Positions 1 to 11,659 of a stretch of 64,000 nucleotides of DNA are shown in pieces. Source of the DNA: Nepenthes gracilis (lineage: Eukaryota; Streptophyta; Magnoliopsida; Caryophyllales; Nepenthaceae); contig BSYO01000004.1 in NCBI GenBank assembly GCA_033239525.1, positions 5,185,701 through 5,249,700 on the forward strand, written 5' to 3'. Below the pieces are notes generated by a model. That model worked only from the letters and a program-made list of their open reading frames with translations, did no database searches and was not told the DNA's origin. The first letter of the stretch is position 1. Every line of letters starts with the position of its first letter. Both the position numbers and the translations under genes were made by a program.

Positions 1-3000
1 ACCAAAGTTCTCTTGGTGTGAATTCCAAACACATCACAGGACCACAATTTGGCTCATAAGGTTTCACATAGGTCCAACAAAGGATTTTATTAGGGTAACA
101 TGATGCGTGGTTGGTGTGGTGAGCCGACGTTCATGAGTTTGAGTTTATTGTCGTATATATGGTTAGGCAGTACCAATTTAAAGTTTGTCTAATATTTCAA
201 AATATTGTTAGAAAAATCTTAACCATTTAACAACCTTACTCATTTGAGCCCTACATGTGGCTCTCTTTAACTTGATTTAGATATCTTTAAGCTTTATTTT
301 ACTTATATTTGTATTATGTGACGATATAACATCCTAAAATTTTTGTCAAATGCTTTCTTTTCTAGATGAAAATATTTATTGGAGCTTCTAAGCAGAAAAA
401 TATTAAAGAGAAAAAATAGATAAAAACACTAATTTTCACAATAAAAGGTGAAAAAAATACTCAATATCATTTGATTGAATAATAAACATGCTATTCACTA
501 AAGATATTTAACAATAGGCTAAATTTATTATTCAAATCAGTTGATTTGGTTGTGTTACCTGTTTTGTAATTAAGGCACCTCTTTTTTCTATTTTCCCATA
601 TCGAATAGTATGAAGCCTATGTAAATATGGTAACAGAAAAATTACTCATACACTCTTTATCAGGGCTTGATATTTTGGATTATTATTAATTCACCTTCAG
701 CTTTGAGATCTTGAATTTGTGCTTTCTTGGACATATCATCTTCGCTGTCATAGTTCTCGAACTATTCAATCCACTTATAATCCAACAAGAATATGAACTT
801 TTTAAATACGTTAGAGTGCTAAAATAAAAGTTTATGCTATAACCTTAAAATTAAAAAAAAATCAAATATTTGTAATTTTTTATTTTATTTTTTGATCTTA
901 GAGTGAAGCTAGTGATTTTAAACTAGGGAAAAAATAAAAGCAAGGATATTCAATTGAAGTCGATGACCCCTAGATGCATTATTGGAGTGATCTTTGTTTA
1001 TTTATTAATTAATTTATTTATTATAATTTCCTTGTACATTATTGGGTTGCTTTGCTTTCCCTTTCTTTTATCTAAGACATCAAATTAAACCACAACGGGC
1101 CAAACTTATGATTTGATGCCGACGACATTTAAAAAAAACTTATCTCTTCTCTTTCGTTTCAATAATTGAGCTCTTAGTATGGAAATTTATCTAATTATTT
1201 TTTAAATATATCATATAAATAAATAATTAATAATTATTGTTACTTTATTAGCGTTGGTTTAATAATGAGTTGGGAAAATAAATTTAAATAACATTTTAAA
1301 AATATTGTCTTCTTATGGGTAATGTCTGGGTCACAGTAACAGTCGCTCATGTAAACGGTTGAGTTAAAATCCTTTCAAATAATAATAATAAATTATATAT
1401 TATATCAAATCTTTAATTTAAATGATCAGAAATTAGAAGGATGCTGGAATATTCGGATCGGGCGACTAATGGTTGCAGCTTTGTTGACTAATTTTCATTG
1501 GTGGTTGCGGCTGCAGGCAATCCTTACCCCGGCGAGGGATTCGGCTTTGCTCACAAGACAAACAATATCTTATTTCACCGATTTAAACAGTCAAATTGTG
1601 TCATCGGTTAAAATTAATTATCTGTATTAATTATAATTTTTTAAAATTTTTATAATATAAATAAATTTAAGCAGTCGATTTCAATCGATGACATAATTTA
1701 ACCGTTTAAATTCATAAAGCAGGATCTCCGAACTCGTCCGCATCCTCTTAGCATCTTATCAAGTTGGCTGTCGATTTTTTTTAATATTATTTTATATATA
1801 TTTTATATTAAAGTTATTATTTAAAAATTATTTATTTTTAATAATTTAAATATAAAAAAATATATAATTAAATATATAAATAACAATTTTTTTGGGTTGA
1901 CCTGCCGACGTTCTAATTGTCCCTATCACACGTGCATTTCCTTGCAATGTCTCGCCCAACTAATTTGGCACTCTGATACAATTTACTGGGGTCCATTCTA
2001 TTGAAATTTTGTCCATATATAAATTGATAGTAGAACTCATTAATTAGATATGTGCTGAGCCAAGATAATAATACATAAATAATGAAATTATAATGAGGCT
2101 CATTATAATCCACATATAGAATTTCCCTGCATTTTCATTCTTAAAGAAGTTACGGTGGACATGCAATTTAACTTGAGAAACTCGTGAAAATGAGGCTCAT
2201 AATCAGGCTCTCTCCCACGCTTATTATCTTCTTCTTCTTCTTCCTCCTCCTCTTTACATTTTTTCACTTTTTTGTGGGTGAAGTGTCAGCATGCAACCTG
2301 TTAAATGGGGCTCACGATTATCATGTCCTCTCATGTTGAAGTCTTTATCTTTGAAGGTCACTTTCCCTTTGAATTTTCATTAAATGCACAACCATATAAT
2401 AATATACAGACACTTGCATGAGTAACAGTGAATGTTTGTCATATTTATTTATGATTAAAATATGGCTATATGTTTCACTTCAGTATGTCCCACCACGAGT
2501 TTATCCATCAAATATCATGGGCAATGGTGTTTCAATCATATCTTGCATTAGTGGATAATTAAGTGATTATAAATTACTTAGAAAAATAAGAATAACTTAG
2601 TGATATTAAGGGTAAATGTTGGAACCAGGGTTGATCCGGTCCGTCTCATCATCATCCGTTGGATAAAAAAATCTAACGAAAGAGATTTATAACTTATAAA
2701 AAATTATCTAAATAGCTTTTTTTAAAAAAAAAAAAACATACTACTATATTAAATATTTATTAAATATTAATATTATAAAAAGTTAAAAATATAAATATAA
2801 TATTTTTATATTATAAAATATCTATCATTAAATTCTCATTCAATGATAGGGATTCATTTATATAGCCAACTCACTTGATAAAATATAAGATTTTATTTTT
2901 ACTATTGCTTCTATTATTATTATTTTGAATTTATTTATAGATAATATTTTTAATTTAAATCATAATTTAAAAAAATAAATTATCATATATTTATACCGTA

Positions 3001-3316
3001 CATGTCTTTTCTTACTAAATTTAAAAAATACGCCGACTGTGCCGCCAATATTATTATAAAATTCAAAAGAGAAGGGCACAATGAAGGTTGCACCCAAGTG
3101 GACCAACAACTTGAGCATGCATCAAGGACTAATATAATAAGATCAAGGAGGCCTAAAGGTCTCTAAACCTAAGCCATTAACATTAAAAAATACACATTGT
3201 GACATTATAATTATATTTAATGTAATATAGCCCATATTTAGTGCTTATTTTACTGTCTCTCTCTATTTTTTATAAAATAGAAAAAAATCTTTATTTAGTA
3301 AAATAACTAATATTAA
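1..3316. other. AT-rich intergenic stretch
   Basis: No coding region that I can support. The stretch is strongly AT-rich with many A/T runs. A slightly GC-richer island lies at about 1435-1560, followed by an imperfect inverted repeat at about 1577-1716. A short pyrimidine tract of CTT/CCT repeats lies at about 2226-2255. The short open frames here have no recognisable motif. Confidence 0.6.
1577..1716. repeat. Imperfect inverted repeat (hairpin)
   Basis: The arm at about 1580-1618, containing GTGTCATCGG, is matched in reverse complement by the arm at about 1675-1714, containing CGATGACATAA. The arms are close to 38 bp and flank an AT-rich loop of about 55 bp. This could be a decayed MITE or a chance palindrome in AT-rich DNA. 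No terminal target duplication was found. Confidence 0.4.
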
Positions 3317-4230
3317 TGGCTACGCCCATAATGAGCTGGCCCGATAAGAAAAACGGTTTAGACCCACGAATGCCCATACGTGCGCCTGGAAGGTCAACGC
3401 AAAGTATTGATCGTATGAGAGATCGGTGGGCGACCAACATACTTCCACGAGGCGGTTAACGCGTTTTTGTTGACCCAAGACTTGTAGTAAGTAGGCCCAA
3501 GGGAGAAAAATCTCATATGGGCCAGGCCCAATTGGGCTCACACCTCCATACATGACCAACAATGGTTCTCTTTTCTAATTTCGCGCCTTCCTCAGAAGTC
3601 AACCTGCACTATAACAAATATCAACAGATTCAACGCCCTTCTCACGAGGAAGGCGCCAGATTCTCTCTTCTTACCCACTGTAAACCCCAACGGTAACAAA
3701 ATACGAAATGAAGGCGAGTAATCCTGATAATCATTATCCATCAGAAAATGAAGCAATCCCAACGGATTGTATAAGTCAAACCTTTTTAACCAAATAAGGT
3801 CGCCCAACAGAGTGCGGGAATCGCACCTTCATGCCCAAGGAAGGTCGCCCTGCACTCTATCTATATAAGCCAACGAAATCTCTACTCCAAGACATGCTCA
3901 CTTCCAAGCCTGAAAAGCTCTCATTACTGTAATCATACTCTAATCACTTCGACTTCAGAGGCGTTCTCCCCCCAAAAGCTTACATAGTGCTCCACCAGTC
4001 CTTAAAGCTCTTACGCTTACCAGGCATGGGCACGCTCTCTCTCTCTCTTTCTACGTTCCTCATGAACACAAGATTGAGAGACTCTACCCTCAACGAGCCT
4101 CAGTAGCGCCTCTTACGTCTAAGACCAGACTCTCATCTCAAACACTCCTTGTTCTCCCTCTCTACCCTCATTTAAATTTTCCTTCTTAAAAATTGAAAGC
4201 TGATTATTGACTTGAGTGTTGAAATATTTT
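3317..4230 (+). repeat. 5' LTR of the Tat element, 3' end truncated
   Basis: Homology to the 3' LTR is clear from about 3690 to 4230, including the TATA box (TATATAAG at 3862-3869), a CT-rich leader at about 4033-4052, and the tail ending GAAATATTTT. At 4231 the LTR sequence stops and reverse-transcriptase coding sequence begins directly, so the last LTR bases, the primer-binding site, gag and protease are deleted. The 5' part (3317-3690) has no counterpart in the shortened 3' LTR. Confidence 0.8.
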
Positions 4231-4232
4231 TG

Positions 4233-5052
4233 GTTGACATGCTTGGGATTTCGGCCAGAGTAATGGTCCACAGGTTGGGCCTCAATCCCGACCGCAAGCC
4301 TGTCAGGCAGAAGCGGAGAAATCACTCTGTAAAAAAGACGGTTGCCCTCCGAGAGGAAGTAAGGAAACTATTGGACACCGATTTTATCGGAGAAATCTAG
4401 TACCCCGATTGGCTCTCTAACGTCATCTTAGTAAAAAAAAGTGGCAAAAAATGACGAATATGTGTCGATTTTATCGACGTTAACAAAGCCTGCCTGAATG
4501 ACAACTTTCCTTTACCCAGGATCGGCTTACTGGTGGACTCGACGTTCGGATATGAGCTGTTGAACTTTATGGAAGTATACTCAGGTTATAATCAAATCCG
4601 AATGAGCCCGAATAACGAGAGGTATACCTCATTTATGATGGATCAGGGTACTTACTGTTATAAGATAATGCCCTTTGGATTGAAGAACGTAGGAGCCACT
4701 TATCAGCAGCTCGTAAACAAAATATTTGAGAATAGATCGGCCGCAATATGGAGGTGTATGTCGACGACATATTTGTCAAGGGCAAAACTATCAGCGACTA
4801 TATTCACGATCTGGCAGAATCATTTGGAGTGTTCCGCGCGCACCAAATGAGGCTAAATCCAGCCAAATGCGTCTTTGGAGTGGTCTCAGGGAAGTTTTTG
4901 GGTTTTATCGTCTCCCAACGGGGGATCGAGGCAAACCCAAAGAAGATCAAGGCCCTCGTGGATATGGCCCCTCCTCGGAGCTTCAAGGATGTCCAACAAC
5001 TGACCGGATGACTGACAGCCTTGTCCCATTTCTTAACAAAGTCTGGTAACAA
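4233..5052 (+). pseudogene. Reverse transcriptase remnant (Tat element, copy A)
   Basis: This is the palm/finger region of a Ty3/gypsy reverse transcriptase. Readable pieces in order are a P-V-Q-K-R-R-like entry segment (about 4280-4400), YPDWLSNVILVKK (about 4401-4440), CVDFIDVNKAC (about 4463-4495), the SGYNQIRM block (about 4580), FGLKNVGATYQ (about 4675-4705) and the catalytic YVDD motif at about 4754-4765. Stops near 4398 and 4451 and a frame change near 4740-4750 break the reading frame, so no functional enzyme is made. Upstream gag-protease is absent because the LTR is fused straight to this domain. In the intact family this enzyme copies the element RNA into cDNA inside the particle. 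Confidence 0.85.
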
Positions 5053-5575
5053 GTATCATCCGTTCTTCAAGGTCTTGAGGGGGACAAAATCGAACGGTTT
5101 TCAATGGACGACAGACTGCCAGGTGGCCTTCGATGAGTTGAAGCAGTATCTGGCTAGCACGCCATTGCTAACGTCACCCAATGACGGAGATGAGTTGTAC
5201 CCCTACCTTACAGTATCAAAGGTATCCCTCAACTCCGTTCTCATATGCCAAGACCCTGACACTTAACAGCCGGTCTACTATGTGAGCAAAACACTGATAG
5301 GCCTAGAGACGCGCTACCCGCGCACGGAAAAATTAGTCTCAACTCTCGTATTCTCTGTATGAAAATTAAGGCCTTACTTTCAGGCGCACAGTATGATCGT
5401 TCTCACCGACCATCCTCTAAAAAGTATTGTCCAGAAACTCAACGTTTCTGGACAGTTGGTAAAGTGGGCTATTGAATTGGACGAGTTTGATATCGAGTTC
5501 CAGCCCAGACCTGTCATTAAAAGGCAGGCTTTCGCCAACTTTATCGTCGAGATCACGACCTTAATTCTCGAAGAA
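5021..5575 (+). pseudogene. Ty3-type RNase H remnant (copy A)
   Basis: This follows the reverse transcriptase. Typical connection/RNase H pieces are visible: the F-x-x-L-K-x-Y-L-A-x-x-P-L-L block at about 5130-5170, YYVSKTL at about 5278-5298, RYPRTEKL at about 5311-5334, LTDHPLK at about 5401-5420, and WAIELDEFDIEFQPR at about 5467-5511. Stops near 5264 and 5360 interrupt it. Known role in the family: degradation of the RNA strand during reverse transcription. Confidence 0.75.
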
Positions 5576-5615
5576 CAGCCCCCTAAGAATGCGAAACAGC
5601 AAGTGAGAGTACCGA

Positions 5616-5985
5616 AATGCATCCTCCACGTAGACGGATCGTCCACGGACACAGGCAGCAGTGCCGGGATGGTCCTCAAGTCTCCTCACAGATTTGAGGT
5701 GAAGCACTCCCCTAGACTCGACTTTTCGGCCACCAACAACGTTACCGAGTATAAAATCCTATTAGTCGGGTTAAGATTGGCCAAAGAATGCTCAACCTGA
5801 CGATTGGCTATCTATAGCGACTCTGAGTTAATCGTCAACCAGGTTAACGGAAAATTTGAGATGAACAACCCATACTTGGCCAAGGCAAGGGAGGTAATCT
5901 GGAGTTTTGATAATATGAGCCTGATCCGTGTTCCCAAGATTGAAAACTGGAAGACCGATCAACTGGGCAGAGTAGCGGTGGTCAA
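5616..5985 (+). pseudogene. Second (RVT_3, archaeal-type) RNase H remnant (copy A)
   Basis: A second RNase H domain, typical of the Tat lineage. The catalytic-type motifs can be read: HVDGSS (about 5628-5645), the glutamate in NNVTEYKILL (about 5735-5765) and YSDSELIVNQ (about 5814-5840). A TGA at about 5798-5800 interrupts the domain; the duplicate copy has a sense codon there. Two RNase H domains in one pol support the Tat assignment. Confidence 0.8.
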
Positions 5986-6186
5986 AAATCTAGAGCAGTA
6001 CTCGAGGGATATGAGGGAGGTTTTGAATACTCCCAGCATAGAAAAATAGGAAGCGATGCAGATCTCCGGGATAAAAAATTAGATGATACCATATCTAAAG
6101 TATTTGGATGATGGAGCATTGCCAAAAGAGACAGAGGAAGCCAAGCGGATCAAGAAGACAACTGGCTAGTACACTATAATCGACGG

Positions 6187-6985
6187 ATGGTCCTGGGTGC
6201 ATCAAAGCGGTTAGAAGTATCTTCGGAGCCTAACCTTGAGGAAACCGGCTACACCTTTGGCGAAGTCAACTTTAGGATCTGCGGGTCGCACATTAACGGC
6301 AAGAACTTAGCATTCAAGATCATACGAAAAGGCTACTACTGGTCGTTAATGAAAAAGGATGCACTCAAGTTCGTAAAGAAGTGTGAGATTTATCCCTACC
6401 ATGGTAACCTTCACCACCGCCCATTTTGGAGTCAAGTCCCTCCGTGGCACCTTGGCCCTTCTCACGGTGGGGTTCGACATTCTCAGCCCATTTTCCATCG
6501 CAATGGGGCAAAGAAAATTTATCATAACTGGTATCAACTATTTCACCAAGTGGGTCAAGGCCATCACGCTGGCCAAGATCATAGAGTACAACGTTCTTGA
6601 CTTCATTCGCCAGAGTATCATCAGTAGATTTAGTATTCCAGAGATTATAGTGACTAACAACGGGGTTATATTTTCAGGAAAACGATTCATCAAGTATTAC
6701 ACCAACCTTAACATTAGGCTAGTCCACACTTTTGTGGCGTACTATCAAGCGAATAGATAGGTGGAGGTCACAAATCAAACACTACTCCACAGACTTAAGA
6801 CCAAGTTAGATGACGCAGGGGGCTCCTGGGTAGATGAGCTCCCCTCCGTCCTCGTGGTCAAAAATCTTAGGGGGCTAGCACAATACATGCGACAACCTCC
6901 TTCACAAAGAAATAGCGTGATCAGTCAAAAATGGTCGATAGGAGTAAAGTGCTGCTCCAAAGCTTGGCACCCAAGTCTACACTTA
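6187..6985 (+). pseudogene. Integrase remnant (copy A), catalytic residue altered
   Basis: The zinc-binding region is partly visible at about 6270-6400 (a GSHINGKNLAFKI-like segment, then KKGYYW-like and CEIYP pieces). The catalytic core follows with GFDILSPF (about 6462-6485), YFTKWVKA (about 6538-6561) and TNNGVIF (about 6655-6675). The usual second catalytic Asp in T-D-N-G is Asn here. A TAG at about 6758-6760 interrupts the core. Known role: insertion of element cDNA into chromosomes. The C-terminal part continues to about 6850 before homology to the usual family fades. Confidence 0.8.
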
Positions 6986-7316
6986 GGCAGTGCCACCAAG
7001 CCTTACTCGTGAGCGAGTACTAGGCCGGCTTAACACAAACGAAAGCCTTGAAAATAACCCAAGGACCCTACTCCTTTGGAAATTATCATGAACGCCTAAA
7101 ACAAGGCGGACGACCAACTCACAAGAAGTGCACCAAGTTGGCTGCCCAGTATAGCGATGGACAAAACTGGAAGCAGCAATGAAAGCAAAGGCACACAACA
7201 TGAAAACACTTATTTTATTATAACAAAGTGTGTTTACATCATAAAACAGAAGAGAGCTAAGAGGAAAACTGCTTGTTGGAGGCCCTCGATCGTCTCGTGG
7301 AACCCCCACGAGACTC
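6985..7316. other. 3' non-coding block of pol, copy A (with tail of antisense ORF)
   Basis: This follows integrase copy A and is repeated after integrase copy B (about 9415-9757). Shared landmarks include GTGAGCGAGTACTAGGCC, AACGAAAGCCTTGAAAATAA and CCCCCACGAGACTCT. On the minus strand it carries the last codons of the antisense ORF found complete near the 3' LTR. Copy A ends abruptly at about 7316 and jumps back into reverse transcriptase. Confidence 0.7.
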
Positions 7317-7910
7317 TCGATTTGGCCAAAATCATTTTGGAGTGTTAGACCGATTAGTTAAATCAGCCAAATGCATCTTCGAATGGTTTTGGAAAGTTTA
7401 GGATCAATGGGGATCGAGGCGCGAGAAGATCAAGGCCTTTGCGGATCCTCTCTCATAAGAGGCGTCGAGGATGTCCATGTCCGCGACCTTGGAATGACTA
7501 GTAGCCTTGTCTCGTTTCTTAACAAAGTTTGGTAACAAGTATCATCCATTCTTCAAGGTCTTAAGGGCCGGTCGAATGGTTTTCAATGGGCTCTTGTGCA
7601 TGATGAGTCTCCTCCTTGATCGGATTAGCCCGCCATTACTAATCCTCACCGAGGATGGAGAGGAGTTCACCATGCCCATGTATCGAGATGTGTCCACCAT
7701 TCCGTCCTCGTATTCAAAAACCTCCTCCTTTAAACTAATGTTTTAGCCGCCCGCGCACGGAAAAGTTAGTCTTAACTCTCGTATTCTCCGTATGAATACT
7801 AAAGCCCTACTTTCGGGCGCATCGAGTGTGTGATCTTCATCCCCACCATCACTAAAAAGTATTCTCCAAAATAAGCGCCTTCAGGCGACCAGTAAAGTGG
7901 GCTATTGACT
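7317..7910 (+). pseudogene. Reverse transcriptase/RNase H remnant, copy B
   Basis: From about 7317 the sequence repeats that starting at about 4807: the QNHLECS-like region downstream of YVDD, then the SRFLTKFGNKYHPFFKVLR segment (7507-7563) matching 5021-5076. It is shorter than copy A because of deletions (for example around 7600-7680 and 7740-7760) and lacks the YVDD motif altogether. Frames are broken throughout. It is the first part of the tandem pol duplicate. Confidence 0.78.
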
Positions 7911-8034
7911 TTGTTAGTTTGACATCAAAAGGAAGCCATTAAATGGCAACGATAAGATCAAAAGGTAGACCACGACCTCAATTCTAGAAAAACAGCCGCC
8001 TGAGAACGCAAAACAGTATGAGGGAATACCGTAA

Positions 8035-8390
8035 TAGATCCTCCACGTAGACGGTTCGTCCACGGACACAGGCAGTGGTGCCGGGGTGGTCCTCAGGTCC
8101 CCTGACAGGTTTGAGGTGAAGTATTCCCTTAGACTCGACTTTCTGGTTACCAACAACGTTACCAAGTATAAAATCCTATTAGCCGGGTTAAGATTGGCCA
8201 AAGAATGCTCAACCGGACGATTGGCTGTCTACAGCGAGTCTGAGCTAATTTTCAACCAGGCTAACGGGAGTTTCAAGGTGAACAACTCATACTTGGCCAA
8301 GAACTTGACCAAGGCAAGGGAAGCAATCCTGAGTTTCGACAATCCGACCCTGATTCATGTTCCCAGGACTGAAAACTGAAAGGCCGACCG
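8035..8390 (+). pseudogene. Second RNase H remnant, copy B
   Basis: Homologous to 5616-5985. HVDGSS is kept at about 8044-8061, but the catalytic-type Glu is Lys (NNVTKYKILL at about 8151-8181) and the following Asp is Glu (YSESELIFNQ at about 8231-8260). The frame ends at a TGA near 8377. Copy B lacks the internal TGA seen in copy A at the matching place, so the two copies have decayed independently. Confidence 0.78.
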
Positions 8391-8599
8391 ATTCGGCAGA
8401 GCAGCGGCGGTCGAAAATCTAGAGCAGTACTCAAGGGATATGAGGGAGGCTCTGAATACTCCCAACATAGAAAAATAGGAAGCAATGCAGATCTCCGAGA
8501 TGAAAAATTGGACGATGCCATATCTAAGGTATTTGGATGACGGAGCATTGCGAGAAGAGACAGAGGAAGCCAAGCGGATCAAGAAGACGGTCGGCTAGT

Positions 8600-9300
8600 A
8601 CACTGTAATCGACGGACGGCTGTATTATCGCAGTTACTAGACTCCGTATCTCCGGAGCCTAACCCTGAGGAAACCGACTACACCTTTGGCGAAATCCACC
8701 TTAGGATTTGTGGATCGCACGTCGGTAGCAAGAGCTTAGCATTCAAGATCATGCGAAAAGGCTACTACTGGCCGTCAATGTAAAAAGGATGCACTCAAGT
8801 TCGTAAAGAAGTGTCAAAGCTGTTAACTTCGAGGTAATCTTCACCACCAGCCATCCGCCAAGCTAAGTCCCTCCAGGCACCTTAGCCTTTCGCACAGTGG
8901 GGGCTTGACATTCTCAACCCATTTTCCATTGTAATGGGGCAAAGAAAATTTATCATAACTGGTATCGACTATTTCACTAAATGGGTCGAAGCAATCTCGC
9001 TGGCCAAGATCATAGAGTACAACGCTCTTAAATTCATTCGCCAGAATATTATCAGTAGATTTGGCATTCTAGAGGTTATAGTGACTAACAACGGGATCCA
9101 ATTTTTAGGAAAATAATTCATCAAGTATTGTACCAACCTTGACATTAGGCTGGTCCACACTTCAGTGGCGTACCCTCAAGCGAATGGGTAGGTGAAGGTT
9201 ACAAATCGAACACTACTCCACGGATTTAAGACCAAACTAGAGGACGCAGGGGGCTCCTGGGTAGATGAGCTCCCCTCCGTTCTCACGGTCAAAAATCTTA
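8600..9300 (+). pseudogene. Integrase remnant, copy B
   Basis: Homologous to the copy A integrase. GIDYFTKWVEA is kept (about 8965-8995, with the Asp that is Asn in copy A), but TNNGIQF (about 9084-9104) shows the same Asp-to-Asn loss as copy A, and a TAA follows at about 9114. SWVDELPSVL is seen at about 9258-9287. It is not functional. Confidence 0.78.
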
Positions 9301-9699
9301 GGGGGCTAGCACAGTATACATGACAACCTCCTTCACAAGGAGATAGCATGATCAGTTAATGATAGTTGACAGGAGCAAAGTGTTCCTCCAAAGCTGGCCG
9401 CCCAAATTTACACTTGGGCAGTGCCACCAAGCTTTACTCGTGAGCGAGTACTAGGCCGACTTAACGCAAACGAAAGCCTTGAAAATAACCCAAGTACCCC
9501 ACTCCTTTGGGAATTACTATGAATGCCTAAAATAAGACGGACGACCAACTTACAAGAAGTGCACTAAATTGGCCACCTAGTACAACGATGGACAAAACTG
9601 GAAGCAGCAATGAAAGCAAAGGCACACAACATGGAAACACTCATTTTATTATAACAAAGTGTGTTTACATCATAAAATAGAAGAGAGTTAAGAGTAGAA

Positions 9700-11606
9700 A
9701 AACTAAGGAGGCAGTGGAGGCCCTCGATCATCTTGTGGCTCCCCCACGAGACTCTTACGGCGCTGAGCTGACCGATTAGATAGGTCAATGAACTTGATCG
9801 GAAAATTAGGATCAACCAGCTCCACGATACGCCAACTGATATTGATCCTTTCTCAGAACCGCGAAGCATCATGTTCGCGACCTTGTGAGGGTGAATATGC
9901 AGACTCAGCTCATTCTCTAGAGCAGTCATCTGCCCGCAAGCTGGTCAAGTCACCTCTTGACCCATTCGTTCCTCCTCCTCAAGCGGGCGTTCTCCTCCTT
10001 CAAACAATCGCTCTCCACCCACAGGCCGGCCTCCATAGCTCTTTCAAACTAGGAACCTCCTCCTTTAAACTAATGTTCTCCGCCTCCAGGCTAGGCAAGA
10101 CAAATTCCAGGGTAGCAGCGTTCTCCCTATGCACCGCCTTCACAGCTTCCAACTCCGCATCAAGTCAGGTGATCTCAATATCCCTATCAGAGATCACCTT
10201 ATCTCTCTACCCAAGCGCCTTCACAACTACGCCCGCGACTTTGTCAATTTGCGAAAAAGTCAAGAGTCAGTAATGATAAGATAAAAGGTAGAGCAAGTTA
10301 CAAAAGTATACCTACCAGATCCTTCGCGTTGGCCTTACGGGTGTGACGTGCGGCACAGGCTCGGCGGCGGCGAGACAGGAGAGAGAGGATCCCTCCCGAA
10401 GACAGGTGACCTCCTCCACAAGCTCCTCTGGAAACCCCGCAGAAAGAGTCTCCATCCCTAACGGCTCCCTAGCAGAGGGCTCCTCCAGCACCTCCGCGAT
10501 CTCACCAATAGCTTAAGCAGGCTCTCTGGCAATTGGAGCCCCCTGAGCCTCCTAGAGATCCCCAGTAGCAGGCTCCTCCAATGGTACAATAGCAGGCGCC
10601 TCCTTGGGTTCATCGAATGGCATCTGCTCCAAAAAATCGGCGGCTCGCTCCACTATGGGACCCATCGAACTCCTCTGCCCAAGCGCTCCGTGCGATAAGG
10701 CGAAATAACGTGCCGCGAGGAGGCCGAGATCTGGTCCTAGAAGTCTCATCAGTAGGCTCGACGCCGCTTAGACCGGAACTATCACCAATACCCAAAAGCT
10801 AGCCAGCTAACACGCTCCTAGGTTCGTGGGAGGAGGATGAGGAGGCCGGCACCATCCTTTTACCCTAGAGCCCTCAGGCGATCCTTCACAGGATGGCTCT
10901 CTGATCACGAGGGGCCCTACCTTCCTCTTTTTGGGCAGTTTCCTCACCTTCTGTTCCGGATAAGTAGGCCCCCACTTGGCCTTTTTGGACTCAGCACGGG
11001 AGACCAAGTGGTCTCTCCAAAATTTTCAATATGGCTCTCAACTAGCTTAGCCAACCACAACAGGGACACCGTCTCTACCTTAGAAGGTGCTCCAATATAC
11101 AATATACATATCAGGCACCTTACCTCACTACCTGGTTAACGGTCAGGACTTACCCACGTAAACAAAAAAGAACCGATTCTTTTAATTCTTCAGATAGTCG
11201 AATATGACAGTGCTTACCTGAAGATCGCCGCGTAGGGCCAGGGAGATCCACTCCGCTCCCTAGTTGAGTTTAAAAGCCTTTTGACCATCGACGTCGTAAG
11301 CCGCCTCGAGTACTGACTGAGGAATATACAGAAAATGCATAAATATCGAATCGCATTTGCGTGAAACTCTGCGATTGGAATTTGAAGCGCCCAAAAAATT
11401 GACAGCAACTCATCGAGGATTGGAACGCGTAGCCCACTCCGCAGATGGGCTTTGTACATGGTCACGAAGCCCTCAGGAGGAAGGAACGCTTCATTGTTCT
11501 TCTCGAGAACATGATAATCAACCTCCTTAAGAATATTGTACTCCACGTACAATTCCTTCATATCACCTTCATTAAGGATAGAATCAATATCGGCAATAGA
11601 AGCCAT
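9700..11606 (-). pseudogene. Antisense ORF of the Tat element (gypsy-type transposon protein, PF04195-like)
   Basis: Read on the minus strand from ATG at 11606. The first 130 residues are open (to 11214) and resemble the plant 'putative gypsy type transposon' N-terminal domain: an aromatic/proline entry (PPEGFVTMY), a GLRVPILDELLSIF block and an AEFHANAIRYLCIF block. Further along, with stops and frame changes, come a basic cluster PKKRKVG (about 10915-10940) like a nuclear localisation signal, and a Glu/Lys/Leu-rich coiled-coil segment (about 10060-10200, LDAELEAVKAVHREN then SLEAENISLKEE). The tail near 9700-9760 recurs at about 7250-7309 in copy A. Antisense genes between integrase and 3' LTR are known in Tat elements; their function is unsettled. 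This copy is broken. Confidence 0.72.
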
Positions 11607-11659
11607 GGGTATGAAAATAGGGCGAGTAGTAAGATGTCTAGGGTTTCTCTATTTTCGAG

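Noticed and set aside
4231..4248. TGGTTGACATGC after the 5' LTR as a primer-binding site
   Set aside because: The sequence reads on as pol coding, so it is the deletion joint and not a primer site.
9788..10273. Plus-strand open frame of 161 codons
   Set aside because: It is the reverse of the coiled-coil part of the antisense Tat ORF; the minus-strand reading has the meaningful pattern.
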